64,000 nucleotides of DNA from Thermosediminibacter oceani DSM 16646 (GCF_000144645.1 NC_014377.1:744001-808000), one strand, 5' to 3'. Counted from the first letter of the stretch, positions 17,333 through 26,957 are shown. Notes: generated from the letters alone by a model not told the origin. Numbers and translations are program-made.

Positions 17333-17968
17333 ATGCCTGAATTTACAAAAAGAGAAAAGATACTCCTTATGCTCTTAGCAGCGGTGAGTGTTTTTGCCGC
17401 CGTGTCCGCCTACTGGGCTTTTTTTGCGAAAAGTCCCGATGTAGCCTTCAGGCTTGAGAACGGGCCGGCCGTGACGGTTTTCCAGCCTGCCGGGGATACG
17501 CTGCAGGACCCGGCTCAGCCCGCGAAAATCGTCGTTCACGTGGCGGGAGCTGTGAAAAGGCCCGGAGTTTACGAGCTCGACGAAGGCCGGAGGGTGATCG
17601 ATGCCATAGAAGCCGCCGGCGGATGTCTTTCCGAAGCTGACCTGGCGAGTCTCAATCTGGCCAGGAAGCTGCGCGATGAAGACAAGCTTTACGTTCCCCG
17701 GATCGGAGAGTTTCCCGTTACAGGTTCTGCCGGTTCGGCCGGGGCGAATGGCGGCGCAAGTTCCGCAGCGGATGGGAGGATAAATATAAACACAGCAGGG
17801 CTTGAAGAACTGGACAAACTGCCGGGAATCGGTCCTGCTTTAGCCCAGAGAATCATCGATTACAGAAACCAGCACGGACCTTTTAAATCCGTCGAGGAGC
17901 TTAAAAACGTCTCGGGGATAGGTGAAAAGAAATTTGAGGAACTGAAAGATCTCGTAAAGGTAAATTAG
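17333..17968 (+). CDS. comEA: ComEA-type DNA-binding competence protein
   Basis: About 211 aa. N-terminal membrane helix (ILLMLLAAVSVFAAVSAYWA), SLBB domain (VVHVAGAVKRPGVYELDEG), Gly/Ser/Ala linker (about 138-152), and a C-terminal double helix-hairpin-helix domain (ININTAGLEELDKLPGIGPA, FKSVEELKNVSGIGEKKFEE) that binds double-stranded DNA during uptake. ATG 17333 is preferred; GGGGAG ends right before ATG 17324. No comEB or comEC is beside it. Confidence 0.92.
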   Translation: MPEFTKREKILLMLLAAVSVFAAVSAYWAFFAKSPDVAFRLENGPAVTVFQPAGDTLQDPAQPAKIVVHVAGAVKRPGVYELDEGRRVIDAIEAAGGCLSEADLASLNLARKLRDEDKLYVPRIGEFPVTGSAGSAGANGGASSAADGRININTAGLEELDKLPGIGPALAQRIIDYRNQHGPFKSVEELKNVSGIGEKKFEELKDLVKVN

Positions 17969-17987
17969 TTTTAAGGAGGTTTGATTT

Positions 17988-19394
17988 TTGGAAAAAAATC
18001 AGGTTTTAAGAAAACTGCCCAAAGTCGGCGATCTCCTGGATGAAACTCCAATCAAAGATTTGATGGAAAAGTACGGCAAGTGGGCCGTGGTAAATGCCGT
18101 AAGGCGAAGTATAGATGAAATCAGGCGCTCGCTGGAAGAGTCCCTGGAAAGGGGCTTTGTCGATGTTGTAGAGGAAGAAGGCATGAAAAAAATAGCGGTA
18201 GAGCGGGCGCTCAGGCTCGTCGACGAGTACCGGTCCTATAACCTTAAAAAGGTTATCAACGCCACCGGGGTAGTGCTGCATACAAATCTAGGTAGAGCAC
18301 CGCTTCCGGAAGAGGCCCTGAAAAATATACTGGATGTGGCTTCGGGTTACTCCAATCTTGAATACGACCTGATGGAAGGTTCCAGGGGTGAGCGCTACGC
18401 CCACATAAGAGAACTTTTATGCGAAATAACCGGTGCTGAAGACACCATGGTTGTCAACAACAACGCCGGAGCGGTTTTACTTACGCTCTCTGCTTTGGCC
18501 GCAGGCAGGGAAGTGATAATCTCTAGAGGCCAGCTGGTGGAGATAGGGGGCAGTTTCAGGGTACCTGACGTAATGGCCCAGAGCGGTGCGAGGCTGGTGG
18601 AGGTGGGCACCACCAATAAAACTCATGTTGAGGACTACGAGAGGGCCATCAACGAAAACACCGCCCTTCTTTTGAAGGTCCACACCAGCAACTTCAGGTT
18701 TGTGGGATTCTGGTCTGAAGTGGCAATCGAACAGCTAAAAGCACTGGGGTTAAAATACGGTATACCAGTTATGGAAGATCTGGGTAGCGGAGTCCTGGTA
18801 GATGTAAGAAAATTTGGGCTTCCCCCGGAGCCTACAGTGCAGGAATCGATTCGGGCAGGGGCGGATATTGTTACTTTCAGCGGGGACAAACTGCTGGGCG
18901 GTCCCCAGGCAGGTATAATAGTGGGAAGGAAGGAGCTTCTCGAAAGGATCAAGCGACACCCTCTCACCCGGGCCCTACGCATAGACAAGCTTACCCTGAG
19001 CGCCCTGGAAGCGGTGCTGAAGCTTTATAGAAGCGAAAGTCTTGACCGGATTCCGGTGATAAAAATGCTTTCGAAGTCTCAGGAAGATATGGAAAAGGAT
19101 GCACGGCAGCTTGCAGCGGAGCTCCAAAAGGTGGTCCGGGAGCGCGGAACGGTGGAAATTATAGACGATGTATCCCAGGTGGGTGGAGGATCGCTGCCGG
19201 GAGCGGAACTTCCAACTAAAGCCGTAGCCCTGAGCCTTCGGGAAACGGGACCGGAAGAGCTGGCCGAAAGGTTGAGAAAGGCCCGGATTCCCGTAATAGG
19301 GAGGATAAAGAAGGATAGATTCCTGCTTGACGTGAGGACAATGTCGGAAGAAGACCTGAAGACAGCTGTAGAGATGGTGGGGAGCGTGTTATGA
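17988..19394 (+). CDS. selA: L-seryl-tRNA(Sec) selenium transferase
   Basis: 468 aa PLP enzyme converting Ser-tRNA(Sec) to Sec-tRNA(Sec) with selenophosphate. Conserved NATGVVLHTNLGRAPL, PLP-binding Lys region TFSGDKLLGGPQAGIIVG and GSGVLVD are present. TTG start after AAGGAGG. The end overlaps selB by 4 bp. With selB, tRNA-Sec and a UGA-containing fdhF in the same window the Sec route is functional by context; selD is not in this window. Confidence 0.96.
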   Translation: MEKNQVLRKLPKVGDLLDETPIKDLMEKYGKWAVVNAVRRSIDEIRRSLEESLERGFVDVVEEEGMKKIAVERALRLVDEYRSYNLKKVINATGVVLHTNLGRAPLPEEALKNILDVASGYSNLEYDLMEGSRGERYAHIRELLCEITGAEDTMVVNNNAGAVLLTLSALAAGREVIISRGQLVEIGGSFRVPDVMAQSGARLVEVGTTNKTHVEDYERAINENTALLLKVHTSNFRFVGFWSEVAIEQLKALGLKYGIPVMEDLGSGVLVDVRKFGLPPEPTVQESIRAGADIVTFSGDKLLGGPQAGIIVGRKELLERIKRHPLTRALRIDKLTLSALEAVLKLYRSESLDRIPVIKMLSKSQEDMEKDARQLAAELQKVVRERGTVEIIDDVSQVGGGSLPGAELPTKAVALSLRETGPEELAERLRKARIPVIGRIKKDRFLLDVRTMSEEDLKTAVEMVGSVL

Positions 19395-21310
19395 GCAACG
19401 TAATCGTAGGTACCGCAGGTCATATAGACCACGGGAAAACCACTCTAATAAAGGCCATGACCGGCGTAAATACCGACCGGCTGAAAGAGGAACAGGAACG
19501 GGGTATCACCATCGACCTCGGTTTTGCCCATCTTTTACTCCCAAGCGGCCGCAGAGTCGGTATAGTCGATGTGCCCGGGCACGAGAAATTTGTAAAAAAT
19601 ATGCTGGCGGGGGCCGGCGGTATAGATCTGGTACTGCTGGTGGTAGCCGCCGATGAGGGCATAATGCCCCAAACGAGGGAGCATCTGAACATCCTCCAAT
19701 TACTTAACGTAAAAAGGGGTATCGTAGTCATAACCAAAAAAGACCTGGTAGACGAAGAATGGTTGGAGATGGTAAAGGAAGATATCGGCGAAGAGCTAAA
19801 GGGTACCTTTCTGGAAAAATCGCCCATCATACCCGTATCATCCGTTACCGGGGAGGGAATAAAGGAACTGGTTGAAATGATAGACCGCATGACGGAAGAA
19901 ACCTTTGAGAGGGATCTGGACTCACCGTTTCGCCTCCCCATCGACAGGGTGTTTTCCCTCCCGGGTATAGGCACCGTGGTCACCGGTAGCCTTCTCTGCG
20001 GTTTGGTAAGCGTTGGGGAAAATGTAGAAATCTTCCCCAAAGGCTTGATGTGCAAGGTGAGGTCCATCCAAATCCACGGTGAAAGCAGGCAGACGGCCAT
20101 GGCGGGTCAGAGAACGGCGATAAACCTCAGCGATGTAAAGCCCGAAGATATATCAAGGGGGGACGTGGTCTCCCGGGTAGAGGCCATGCTGCCTGTGAGC
20201 AGGGCTCTTGGCTCGTTCAGGCTCCTGAAGGATGCGCCGAGGCCTCTCAAAAACCGGGATAGGATCAGGTTTCATGCCGGTACGGGAGAAGTAATGGCAA
20301 GGGTAACTCTCATCGATGTGGATGAACTCGCGCCGGGGGAGGAGGCCTTTGTGAGCATAGATTTCGAAGAACCCGTGGCCGTTTCGTATAAAGACTATTA
20401 CGTGGTGAGAAGCTATTCACCCATAACCACCATAGGCGGCGGACAAATTCTCTTCGTAAACCCTGGTAGATTCAAGCGCAGCATGAGGGATAGGGTGGTG
20501 GATGCTCTTCGAAGGGCAAAAGAAGGGGATCTGGGCGAGTTTATCCTCGGATTTGTGTCGGTTTTCGGCCGGGCGCATATTCCCCTAAGGAGTCTTGTTC
20601 CGTATACTTCAAGGAGCCTTGACAGGATCAGGGTCGCTGCCGAAAACCTTTCTGCTAAAGGAGAAGCTCTGGTGCTCCGGGTCGGGCCGGAAGACGAGGT
20701 GTTTGACAAAAGGTTTTACGAGGATAAGAGTGCCGAAGTAAGGGATATACTTGAAAACTACCACAGGAAATTCCCGCTGAGCGAAGGAATGGCAAAGGAG
20801 GAATTGCGGAGCCGGCTCAACTTGGACGGTAAAGTTTTTGAAGCCATGCTGGAAAGATGGGTGGCCGGAGGGCTGCTGGAAAGCAGAGGCAAAACCGTTA
20901 ACCTGAAAGGGTTTACCGTAAAGGTGAGCGAAAAGCAGCGGGAGACTATTGAAAAGTTGCTCCGGGAGTTCAGGGAAAAAGGATGGACTCCTCCAACCCT
21001 CAATGAGCTGATGGCATCCTTTTCGGAGGAAGCCAAAGACGTGAAAGAAGTATTAAACTGGCTGGTTTCCAGAGGAGATATAATAAAAATTAACGAGGAA
21101 ATATATATGGCCAGGGAGTGGGTTGAGAAAGCCCGGCACCTTCTGCAGGAGTTTTTCGCAAAAAACAGCGAGCTCACGGTGGCCCAGTTCAGGGATATGC
21201 TGGGGACCACCCGCAAGTACGCGTTGCCCCTCTTGGAATATATGGACGGGATAAAGGTTACAAGGCGCTTAAAGGAAACCAGGGCCGCCGGTATTAAGTT
21301 ATATGAATAA
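19391..21310 (+). CDS. selB: Selenocysteine-specific elongation factor
   Basis: 639 aa. EF-Tu-like GTPase (G1 GTAGHIDHGKTTL, DVPGHEKF, TKKD), beta-barrel domains II/III, then C-terminal winged-helix repeats (from about residue 370) that bind the SECIS hairpin of fdhF mRNA. Overlaps selA by 4 bp; tRNA-Sec follows within 90 bp. Confidence 0.96.
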   Translation: MSNVIVGTAGHIDHGKTTLIKAMTGVNTDRLKEEQERGITIDLGFAHLLLPSGRRVGIVDVPGHEKFVKNMLAGAGGIDLVLLVVAADEGIMPQTREHLNILQLLNVKRGIVVITKKDLVDEEWLEMVKEDIGEELKGTFLEKSPIIPVSSVTGEGIKELVEMIDRMTEETFERDLDSPFRLPIDRVFSLPGIGTVVTGSLLCGLVSVGENVEIFPKGLMCKVRSIQIHGESRQTAMAGQRTAINLSDVKPEDISRGDVVSRVEAMLPVSRALGSFRLLKDAPRPLKNRDRIRFHAGTGEVMARVTLIDVDELAPGEEAFVSIDFEEPVAVSYKDYYVVRSYSPITTIGGGQILFVNPGRFKRSMRDRVVDALRRAKEGDLGEFILGFVSVFGRAHIPLRSLVPYTSRSLDRIRVAAENLSAKGEALVLRVGPEDEVFDKRFYEDKSAEVRDILENYHRKFPLSEGMAKEELRSRLNLDGKVFEAMLERWVAGGLLESRGKTVNLKGFTVKVSEKQRETIEKLLREFREKGWTPPTLNELMASFSEEAKDVKEVLNWLVSRGDIIKINEEIYMAREWVEKARHLLQEFFAKNSELTVAQFRDMLGTTRKYALPLLEYMDGIKVTRRLKETRAAGIKLYE

Positions 21311-21356
21311 AAAAGATGCTCAACCATGCGGATTGTCGATTATCTGACGATCACTG

Positions 21357-21385
21357 TTGAAAAAAGTAATATTTTCTGCTATCAT
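21357..21385 (+). promoter_or_regulatory. Promoter of tRNA-Sec
   Basis: TTGAAA (21357-21362), 17-nt spacer, TATCAT (21380-21385), 12 nt before the tRNA. Confidence 0.6.
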
Positions 21386-21397
21386 AATCTTATGTAC

Positions 21398-21492
21398 GGG
21401 AGTAGATAGGCCCTGGTGGGCCTTCTGGTCTTCAAAACCAGCATCGGGGGCAAAACCTCCGAGGTGGGTTCGATTCCCACATACTCCCGCCA
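21398..21492 (+). tRNA. selC: tRNA-Sec (anticodon TCA)
   Basis: 95 nt including encoded CCA (21490-21492). Acceptor GGGAGTA pairs with TACTCCC. The anticodon arm CTGGTCTTCAAAACCAG shows TCA in a CTTCAAA loop. There is a long variable arm (TCGGGGG...CCTCCGA) and T arm GTGGGTTCGATTCCCAC. Long extra arm and UCA anticodon identify tRNA-Sec. The eighth acceptor position of the bacterial form would be a G-A mismatch here. It lies just after selAB. Confidence 0.95.
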
Positions 21493-21509
21493 GTTAGAGA
21501 AAATCCAGG

Positions 21510-21541
21510 GCTTTCAGGGTTTTACCTGAAAGCTATTTTTA
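21510..21541 (+). terminator. Terminator of tRNA-Sec
   Basis: Stem GCTTTCAGG / CCTGAAAGC followed by TATTTTTA. Confidence 0.75.
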
Positions 21542-21568
21542 TACTTCAAATAGTTTTCGGGGGAGTTT

Positions 21569-22924
21569 ATGAAACAGGCATCCCAAGCTGGAAATCGTTA
21601 CTTATTGCGCAAACGGATTATGAGCCTTGCATGGCCCGCCATACTGGAAATGATATCGGGCACGATCGTCTGGACTGTCGATACTGCCATGGTCGGGCGT
21701 TTGAGCGCCGGAGCCCTGAGTGCGGTAGGTTTGGGAGCACAGCTGGCCTTTACCGTAACTTTCGTTTTCGGCGCCCTGGGGGTAGGAACTTCAGCTATGG
21801 TGGCAAGGTCCGTGGGTGCCGGTGAAAACAAGCGGGCGGATTACATAGCCGGGCAGGCTTTGCTGATATCCTTGGTTCTGGGCGCAATACTGGGGTTACT
21901 ATATAATCTGGGGGCGGTTCCCATTTTCCGTGCCCTCACTAGGGATCCGGTGGTAGCTTCCCTCGGCGCCGATTATTTAAAAATTGTGGCTGTGGGGGTG
22001 GCGTTCATGGTGCCGACCCTTGTTATGAATTCGGCCCTCAGGGGAGCGGGAAACACCACCATTCCGATGATTTCGGCCGCGACGGGCAATATACTCAACA
22101 TTATAGGGGATTATGCCCTGATATTCGGAAATCTGGGGTTCCCGAGGCTTGAAGTCAAGGGGGCGGCCATAGCCACGACCTTTGCCCAGATCGTCGCAGC
22201 GGCTGTCACATTCGGTTATGTAAGCTCGGGATTCGGCCCTATAAAACTCGATTTTAGAAAACTTTCCCGTATCGATTTGAAACTGATGGGCCGCATTGTC
22301 TCCTTGAGCCTACCGGCTTCCATGGAAGAACTTTCCTATAGCGCTAGCAGGTTGATTTCTGCTATATGGATCAACCGCCTTGGTACCACCGCTTTTGCTG
22401 CCCATCAGGTGGCGGTGAGTGCTGAATCCATGTCCTTCATGCCGGGGTACGGTTTTTCCGTGGCGGCCTCCACGATGGTGGGGCAGAACCTCGGGGCGAG
22501 GGATGAGAAAACGGCGGAATTGGCTGCCTGGGAAGCCGCCAGGCTCTCCGTTTTCCTCATGAGCACTGTCGGAGCGGTGTTCTTTCTAATACCGGGGCAA
22601 ATCACTGGCCTTTTCACCAATATACCTGAGGTTGGAGATCTTGCGGCCCGATGTTTGAGGATAGGCGCCTTTGAGCAAGCCACCATAGCGGTGGCGATGA
22701 CTTTTGGTGGAGTACTGAGAGGGGCTGGGGATACGAAGGGCCCGTTTACAGTTACCTTTGTAACTTTATGGCTGGTAAGGCTTCCTCTGATTTTTACCGT
22801 CGTGTTTATATTGAGGGCCGGACTTGAATACGTATGGGTAGCAACGGTTATACAGTATTTTGTGGAGGCCCTTTTAATGGCGCACAAGTTTAAAAAGGGC
22901 TACTGGAAAAAAATAGAGCTGTGA
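21569..22924 (+). CDS. MATE family efflux transporter
   Basis: 451 aa, 12 predicted membrane helices in two repeats. The N-terminus RIMSLAWPAILEMISGTIVW and the substrate-path segment VDTAMVGRLSAGALSAVGLG are typical of NorM/DinF MATE proteins. Symmetric signatures recur at ALRGAGNTTIPM and VLRGAGDTKGPF. Cation-coupled export of drugs or metabolites; substrate unknown. It follows the tRNA-Sec terminator as its own transcript and ends in a strong terminator. Confidence 0.93.
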   Translation: MKQASQAGNRYLLRKRIMSLAWPAILEMISGTIVWTVDTAMVGRLSAGALSAVGLGAQLAFTVTFVFGALGVGTSAMVARSVGAGENKRADYIAGQALLISLVLGAILGLLYNLGAVPIFRALTRDPVVASLGADYLKIVAVGVAFMVPTLVMNSALRGAGNTTIPMISAATGNILNIIGDYALIFGNLGFPRLEVKGAAIATTFAQIVAAAVTFGYVSSGFGPIKLDFRKLSRIDLKLMGRIVSLSLPASMEELSYSASRLISAIWINRLGTTAFAAHQVAVSAESMSFMPGYGFSVAASTMVGQNLGARDEKTAELAAWEAARLSVFLMSTVGAVFFLIPGQITGLFTNIPEVGDLAARCLRIGAFEQATIAVAMTFGGVLRGAGDTKGPFTVTFVTLWLVRLPLIFTVVFILRAGLEYVWVATVIQYFVEALLMAHKFKKGYWKKIEL

Positions 22925-22977
22925 TTTCCCGCCTAAACCTACAGAGTCTAAGCGATTGTTTTAGATATCAATTGATG

Positions 22978-23060
22978 TTCCTTCCAATAGGAGTGCACCT
23001 TAAAATGCTTCTACAAAGAAGTACTTTTACTTTGTACCTCCTATTGGAAGGAATTTTTTT
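22978..23060 (+). terminator. Strong terminator with branched loop
   Basis: Perfect 16-bp stem TTCCTTCCAATAGGAG / CTCCTATTGGAAGGAA, an inner TACAAAG / CTTTGTA hairpin, and a seven-T tract (23054-23060). Confidence 0.85.
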
Positions 23061-23080
23061 ACCAAAAAGTATTGTAAAAA

Positions 23081-23109
23081 TTGACAAACTACAGAAAGTA
23101 TAGTATAGT
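23081..23109 (+). promoter_or_regulatory. Sigma-A promoter of the formate channel gene
   Basis: TTGACA (23081-23086), 17-nt spacer, TATAGT (23104-23109). Confidence 0.8.
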
Positions 23110-23164
23110 ACAAAATAAAATGCGTATTTATGGTATTATATAACACAATAGAAAGGGGTTTGCG

Positions 23165-23968
23165 GTGGAGAAAAGATTTTTATCACCACAAGAGACTATC
23201 GATCTAACCATATCCAATGGAGTTAAAAAAGCAGCATTATCTTTTGAACAGATGTTGTTTTTGGGTATTTTGGCGGGAGTTTATATAGGATTTGGGGGAT
23301 TTGCCAGTATTATCATTATGCAGACTATGAAGAACATTGATGCAGGGTTAATGAAATTTGTTGGAGCAATGGTATTTCCCGTAGGACTAATGCTTGTTAT
23401 GGTTTGCGGCGCGGAACTTTTTACGGGCAACAACTTGATGGTGTTTGCAGTGCTGAGGAGGAAAATCACGGTAAATGCTCTCTTTAGAAATTGGGCTACC
23501 GTGTATCTTGCGAATTTTTTAGGGTCGGTAATTCTTGCGTTTTTAGTTTATAAAAGCGGCCTGCTGCAAGGAAATGTGTTATATTTAACTTTTTCAATTG
23601 CACAAAATAAAATTTTTCAAGATCTTATAGCACCTTTTATAAGAGGTATTCTATGCAATATATTGGTGGTTTTAGCAGTGTTCATGGCAACGGCGTCTCT
23701 GGATATAACTTCGAAGATATTCTCGTGTTGGTTTCCTATAATGCTCTTTGTGCTGTCGGGTTACGAACACAGCGTAGCCAATATGTTTTTCCTATCTTTA
23801 GCTAAATTCGGTGGAATGGATATAAACTGGGCGCAGATTTTCTTAAACAATCTTATTCCCGTTACTTTGGGGAATATCGTCGGCGGAGCTATTATCATAC
23901 CTTTTATGTATTTCCATGCTTACTTTGCTGAGGAGAAAAAGGATTATAAAATAAGATTAAATGGATAA
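23165..23968 (+). CDS. focA: Formate/nitrite transporter family channel
   Basis: 267 aa, six membrane helices, FNT family. Key pieces: AGVYIGFGGFASII (first re-entrant region), VCGAELFTGNNLMVF, RGILCNILVVLAVFMA and SGYEHSVANMF with the conserved central His (about residue 199). Likely moves formate, fitting the formate dehydrogenase 6 kb away; hydrosulfide or nitrite are alternatives. GTG start after AAAGGGG; single gene with own promoter and terminator. Confidence 0.9.
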   Translation: MEKRFLSPQETIDLTISNGVKKAALSFEQMLFLGILAGVYIGFGGFASIIIMQTMKNIDAGLMKFVGAMVFPVGLMLVMVCGAELFTGNNLMVFAVLRRKITVNALFRNWATVYLANFLGSVILAFLVYKSGLLQGNVLYLTFSIAQNKIFQDLIAPFIRGILCNILVVLAVFMATASLDITSKIFSCWFPIMLFVLSGYEHSVANMFFLSLAKFGGMDINWAQIFLNNLIPVTLGNIVGGAIIIPFMYFHAYFAEEKKDYKIRLNG

Positions 23969-24029
23969 ATGAGATGATCTAGCAGCTGAGAAGCCTGCTG
24001 GATAGTATTGTAAAATGCAATGCACATTA

Positions 24030-24075
24030 AAATTTCTACAACAAGTTCTTTGTAACTTGTTGTAGAAATTTTTTT
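24030..24075 (+). terminator. Terminator of the formate channel gene
   Basis: 18-bp perfect stem AAATTTCTACAACAAGTT / AACTTGTTGTAGAAATTT, loop CTTTG, T-run to 24075. Confidence 0.85.
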
Positions 24076-24129
24076 CGTAAAATGCAATATTAAATGCGAC
24101 ACATTTTTTGGAAACCCGAATGATGTTGG

Positions 24130-24615
24130 GTTTTTCAATCATGAATGCTGAAGTTCGTAAGTTAGTCGCTCTATTTCCCGGAAAAAGAGTTCTGCTGGTT
24201 GCCGGTAGCCCAGGATTTTTCGGGGTAGGGTATTACACCAATTCTGCACCCGTTCAATTTGTGAAAACGATAATTCCGTGGACATTCAAATTAGCAAACT
24301 CGCTACCGTTATCCGCAGTAATGCTTTTAAACACTCGGGAAAAGATAGAGCCATACTGAGTTTTTAGGCGTTTTAACGCTTCATCCACTGCCTCATCAGT
24401 TTTGTTTGCCAATGGGAGAAGCAGATGATAGCGAGTTTTTCTTTCCGTTAGGGTCAGCAGAACATTATCACTAGAGCGTTTTCCAAGGACAGTATCGATT
24501 TCCCAGTGGCCGAATTCCTCGCGCTTTTCGATGCTGTCAGGCCGCTCGCTAATGCTCTTGCCGTAAAGACGCTTGTGATTTCGAGAATTTTTTATTGTCG
24601 CATTTAATTTTACAA
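24130..24615 (-). pseudogene. IS30-family transposase remnant
   Basis: The minus strand holds the catalytic core of an IS30 transposase (KREEFGHWEIDTVLGKRSSD, LTERKTRYHLLLPL, SITADNGSEFANL). The N-terminal DNA-binding half is missing. Past about 24254 the tail continues in another frame (NTLPRKILGYRQPAELFF), so it is truncated and frameshifted. Its upstream end has been replaced by the leader of the 24726 gene. No inverted repeats found. Confidence 0.85.
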
Positions 24616-24725
24616 TTAACCCCAAAAATTTATATCGCAATTTCGGAAATTGTATGTGGCTTGACACATATTATATAATATAAAAAGGGGTTTTTTTAAA
24701 ATTACGTTCTAAAGGAGGAGTTTTA

Positions 24726-25685
24726 TTGCTAAAAAGATCTCCATGGGCTATAATGATCCTGGTTGTCGCTGCAGGAATTGCGGCAGCCCTGTGGGGATAC
24801 TATAACAGGGAAAAAAGTGTAAGTATTATAGATGGCGGGAAAAAAATCGAAGTTAAGACCTTCAGCACTACAGTAAAAGATCTTTTAGATGAAAAGAATA
24901 TATCCGTTTCAGCCCAGGACGTGGTAACGCCGGATATTTCGTCAAAGCTTAGTGACGGCAGTATAATATACATAAAACGGGCCTTTGAGGTAAAAGTAAT
25001 CGCCGACGGCAGAGAAGTCACCGTGAAGACACAGCCGGATACAGTGGAGAACATAGTAAAAAAAGCCGGTATAAAACTTAAAGAAAAAGACAAAATCCAA
25101 CCTTCCAGGACTGCATACATAGAAAGGCCCGCGGATATAAAGGTTATCAGGATCGAAGAAAAAGTCGTAGAAGAAATCAAGAAAATTCCCTTTAAAACGG
25201 TTACAAGGGTGGACTATAACCTTCCCCTGGGGCAAAAAAAGCTGGTCCAGAAAGGTGAAGAGGGACAGGAAAAACTCATAACCAGGATTAGGTTGGAAGA
25301 CGGAAAGGTTGTCGAAAAGACCACCGAGAGTGTGGTAGTGAAACCTGCCAAACCGGAGATTGTGTTAAAAGGAGGACTGACGGTCGCTTCCCGCGGCGGG
25401 GTTAAATTCGCCTACACGAAAAAACTGAGAATGCTAGCTACGGCCTACACGCATACCGGCAGCCCTACTGCGCTGGGTACGAAACCGCGAGTCGGCGTAG
25501 TTGCCGTCGATCCGAAAGTTATACCTCTTGGAACAGAGCTCTACATCGACGACTACGGTTTTGCCCGGGCGGAAGACACCGGCGGATCCATAAAGGGAGA
25601 TAAAATCGACCTCTTCTTTGATACCGAAGCTGCAGCCCGACGGTTCGGAAGGCGCTGGGTGACCGTGTATATTTTAAAGAAATAG
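24726..25685 (+). CDS. YabE-like DUF348/G5/3D domain protein
   Basis: 319 aa exported wall protein. N-terminal membrane segment (WAIMILVVAAGIAAALWGYY), two DUF348 ubiquitin-like repeats (about 35-145), a G5 domain (about 146-225), and a C-terminal 3D domain (about 235-318) with the three catalytic-type Asp in VVAVDPKVIPLGTELYIDDY, RAEDTGG and KGDKIDLF. Resembles Bacillus YabE and resuscitation-promoting-factor-like proteins that cleave or bind peptidoglycan. TTG start 5 nt after AAAGGAGGAG. Single gene. Confidence 0.9.
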   Translation: MLKRSPWAIMILVVAAGIAAALWGYYNREKSVSIIDGGKKIEVKTFSTTVKDLLDEKNISVSAQDVVTPDISSKLSDGSIIYIKRAFEVKVIADGREVTVKTQPDTVENIVKKAGIKLKEKDKIQPSRTAYIERPADIKVIRIEEKVVEEIKKIPFKTVTRVDYNLPLGQKKLVQKGEEGQEKLITRIRLEDGKVVEKTTESVVVKPAKPEIVLKGGLTVASRGGVKFAYTKKLRMLATAYTHTGSPTALGTKPRVGVVAVDPKVIPLGTELYIDDYGFARAEDTGGSIKGDKIDLFFDTEAAARRFGRRWVTVYILKK

Positions 25686-25690
25686 TAATA

Positions 25691-25720
25691 AAGACCGCAT
25701 TTTGGTGCGGTCTTTTTTTT
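25691..25720 (+). terminator. Terminator between convergent genes
   Basis: Stem AAGACCGCA / TGCGGTCTT and eight T. It serves the 3D-domain gene; the minus side has only a weak T-tract. Confidence 0.8.
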
Positions 25721-25721
25721 G

Positions 25722-26957
25722 CTACCACCTTTTTCTCCTTTGTTTATAATAGTAAAGATAATTGGCTCTCTGTTTGTGTCTTTTATATCTTTTTATCCCC
25801 ACGGAGATCCTGAAGGGAACATAAGTCAGCATTATTAAAGCCGAGGTCCAGAACCACCACCTGGTGTAAATTTTGCGGGGAACATCGGTGGCGGCGACAA
25901 GAGCTACACTTCCGATTTTCGAGCCGCCTTGGTAAAAATCTAGGTTCCCCAGCACCTGCCCCTTTACAACAGGCGCCTTTACGCCGGGATATATATTTTT
26001 CTTTACATCTATGGGACCGCTTCCTTTTTCTACAACCGCAGTAAAGTCCGACGCGGCTAACAGGTCCACTGGAGTGCCGTATTTTACGTCGATCTTATCG
26101 ATGATCTGACCTTTATTTATCACATCTTTCTTTTCGAAGTTGTCAAACCCGTAGTCCAGCAGTGCTTGAGCGTCGCTGTAAATATTTCTGCCCTGGGATT
26201 TAAGTACTACTGCAAGAAGCTGCCACCCGTTTCTGGTTGCCGATGCGACGAAAGTCTGCCCGGCTGAACGGGTATACCCGGTTTTTACCCCGTCGGTTCC
26301 CTCATACCTCCACAGCATTTTATTGTGATTTATCAGGAGCCTGTCCCATTCCTTGCCCTGCCAAGGTATTTTGAAGGTTTTGGTGGATACTATTTTCCTG
26401 AATTCGGGGTGATTCAGCAGGGCGTATCGAGATATGAGAGCCAGGTCGTAGGCCGTCGTGTAATGGTTTTTGTCGGGGAGACCGCTGGGGTTTACAAAAT
26501 TGGTGTTCTTGGCCCCTATTTCTCTCGCCTTCTCGTTCATTAGCTTTGCAAATTCGGGGACGCTGCCGGCTATATGCTCGGCTATGGCTACTGCAGCGTC
26601 GTTGCCGGAGTTCAACATCATGCCGTAGAGCATCTGCTCCAGTGTGAGTTTTTCTCCTTCCTCCAGATAAATTCGAGTTCCATCGGCCAGAGTCGGCTCC
26701 CTGCCGGTGACAACCGTGTCTGAAAGCTTACCTTTTTCAAGAGCGATAACTGTGGTCATTATTTTGGTGGTACTGGCGGGTTCAAGCTTTAGGTGGGCGT
26801 TTTTCTCATAGAGCACCTTGCCGGTTTTGACGTCCATGAGAATCCCGGCAGTGCCAACAATAGAAGGCGGGGAAGGTGCTGCGGTGACTTTACTGGTTGA
26901 AGCTATTAATAGGATCAGGATAAGAATCAGTTTACAGCATATTAACCGTTTCATCAT
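25722..26957 (-). CDS. dacF: D-alanyl-D-alanine carboxypeptidase (DacF type)
   Basis: 411 aa low-molecular-weight PBP. Signal peptide (LILILILLIASTSKVTAA), transpeptidase motifs SxxK (STTKIM, Ser about 62), SGN (LNSGNDAAVAI) and KTG (GVKTGYTRSAG), then a C-terminal PBP5_C beta domain (about 290-360). A membrane helix and a strongly basic tail follow (KRYKRHKQR). It trims pentapeptides in the wall, in sporulating bacteria often in the forespore. Related to DacF/DacB/DacA; the exact paralogue is uncertain. Confidence 0.9.
   Translation of the reverse strand: MMKRLICCKLILILILLIASTSKVTAAPSPPSIVGTAGILMDVKTGKVLYEKNAHLKLEPASTTKIMTTVIALEKGKLSDTVVTGREPTLADGTRIYLEEGEKLTLEQMLYGMMLNSGNDAAVAIAEHIAGSVPEFAKLMNEKAREIGAKNTNFVNPSGLPDKNHYTTAYDLALISRYALLNHPEFRKIVSTKTFKIPWQGKEWDRLLINHNKMLWRYEGTDGVKTGYTRSAGQTFVASATRNGWQLLAVVLKSQGRNIYSDAQALLDYGFDNFEKKDVINKGQIIDKIDVKYGTPVDLLAASDFTAVVEKGSGPIDVKKNIYPGVKAPVVKGQVLGNLDFYQGGSKIGSVALVAATDVPRKIYTRWWFWTSALIMLTYVPFRISVGIKRYKRHKQRANYLYYYKQRRKRW

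Noticed and set aside
24108-24359. 83-aa plus-strand ORF
   Set aside because: It is antisense to the IS30 transposase remnant, with no ribosome site or recognisable protein features.
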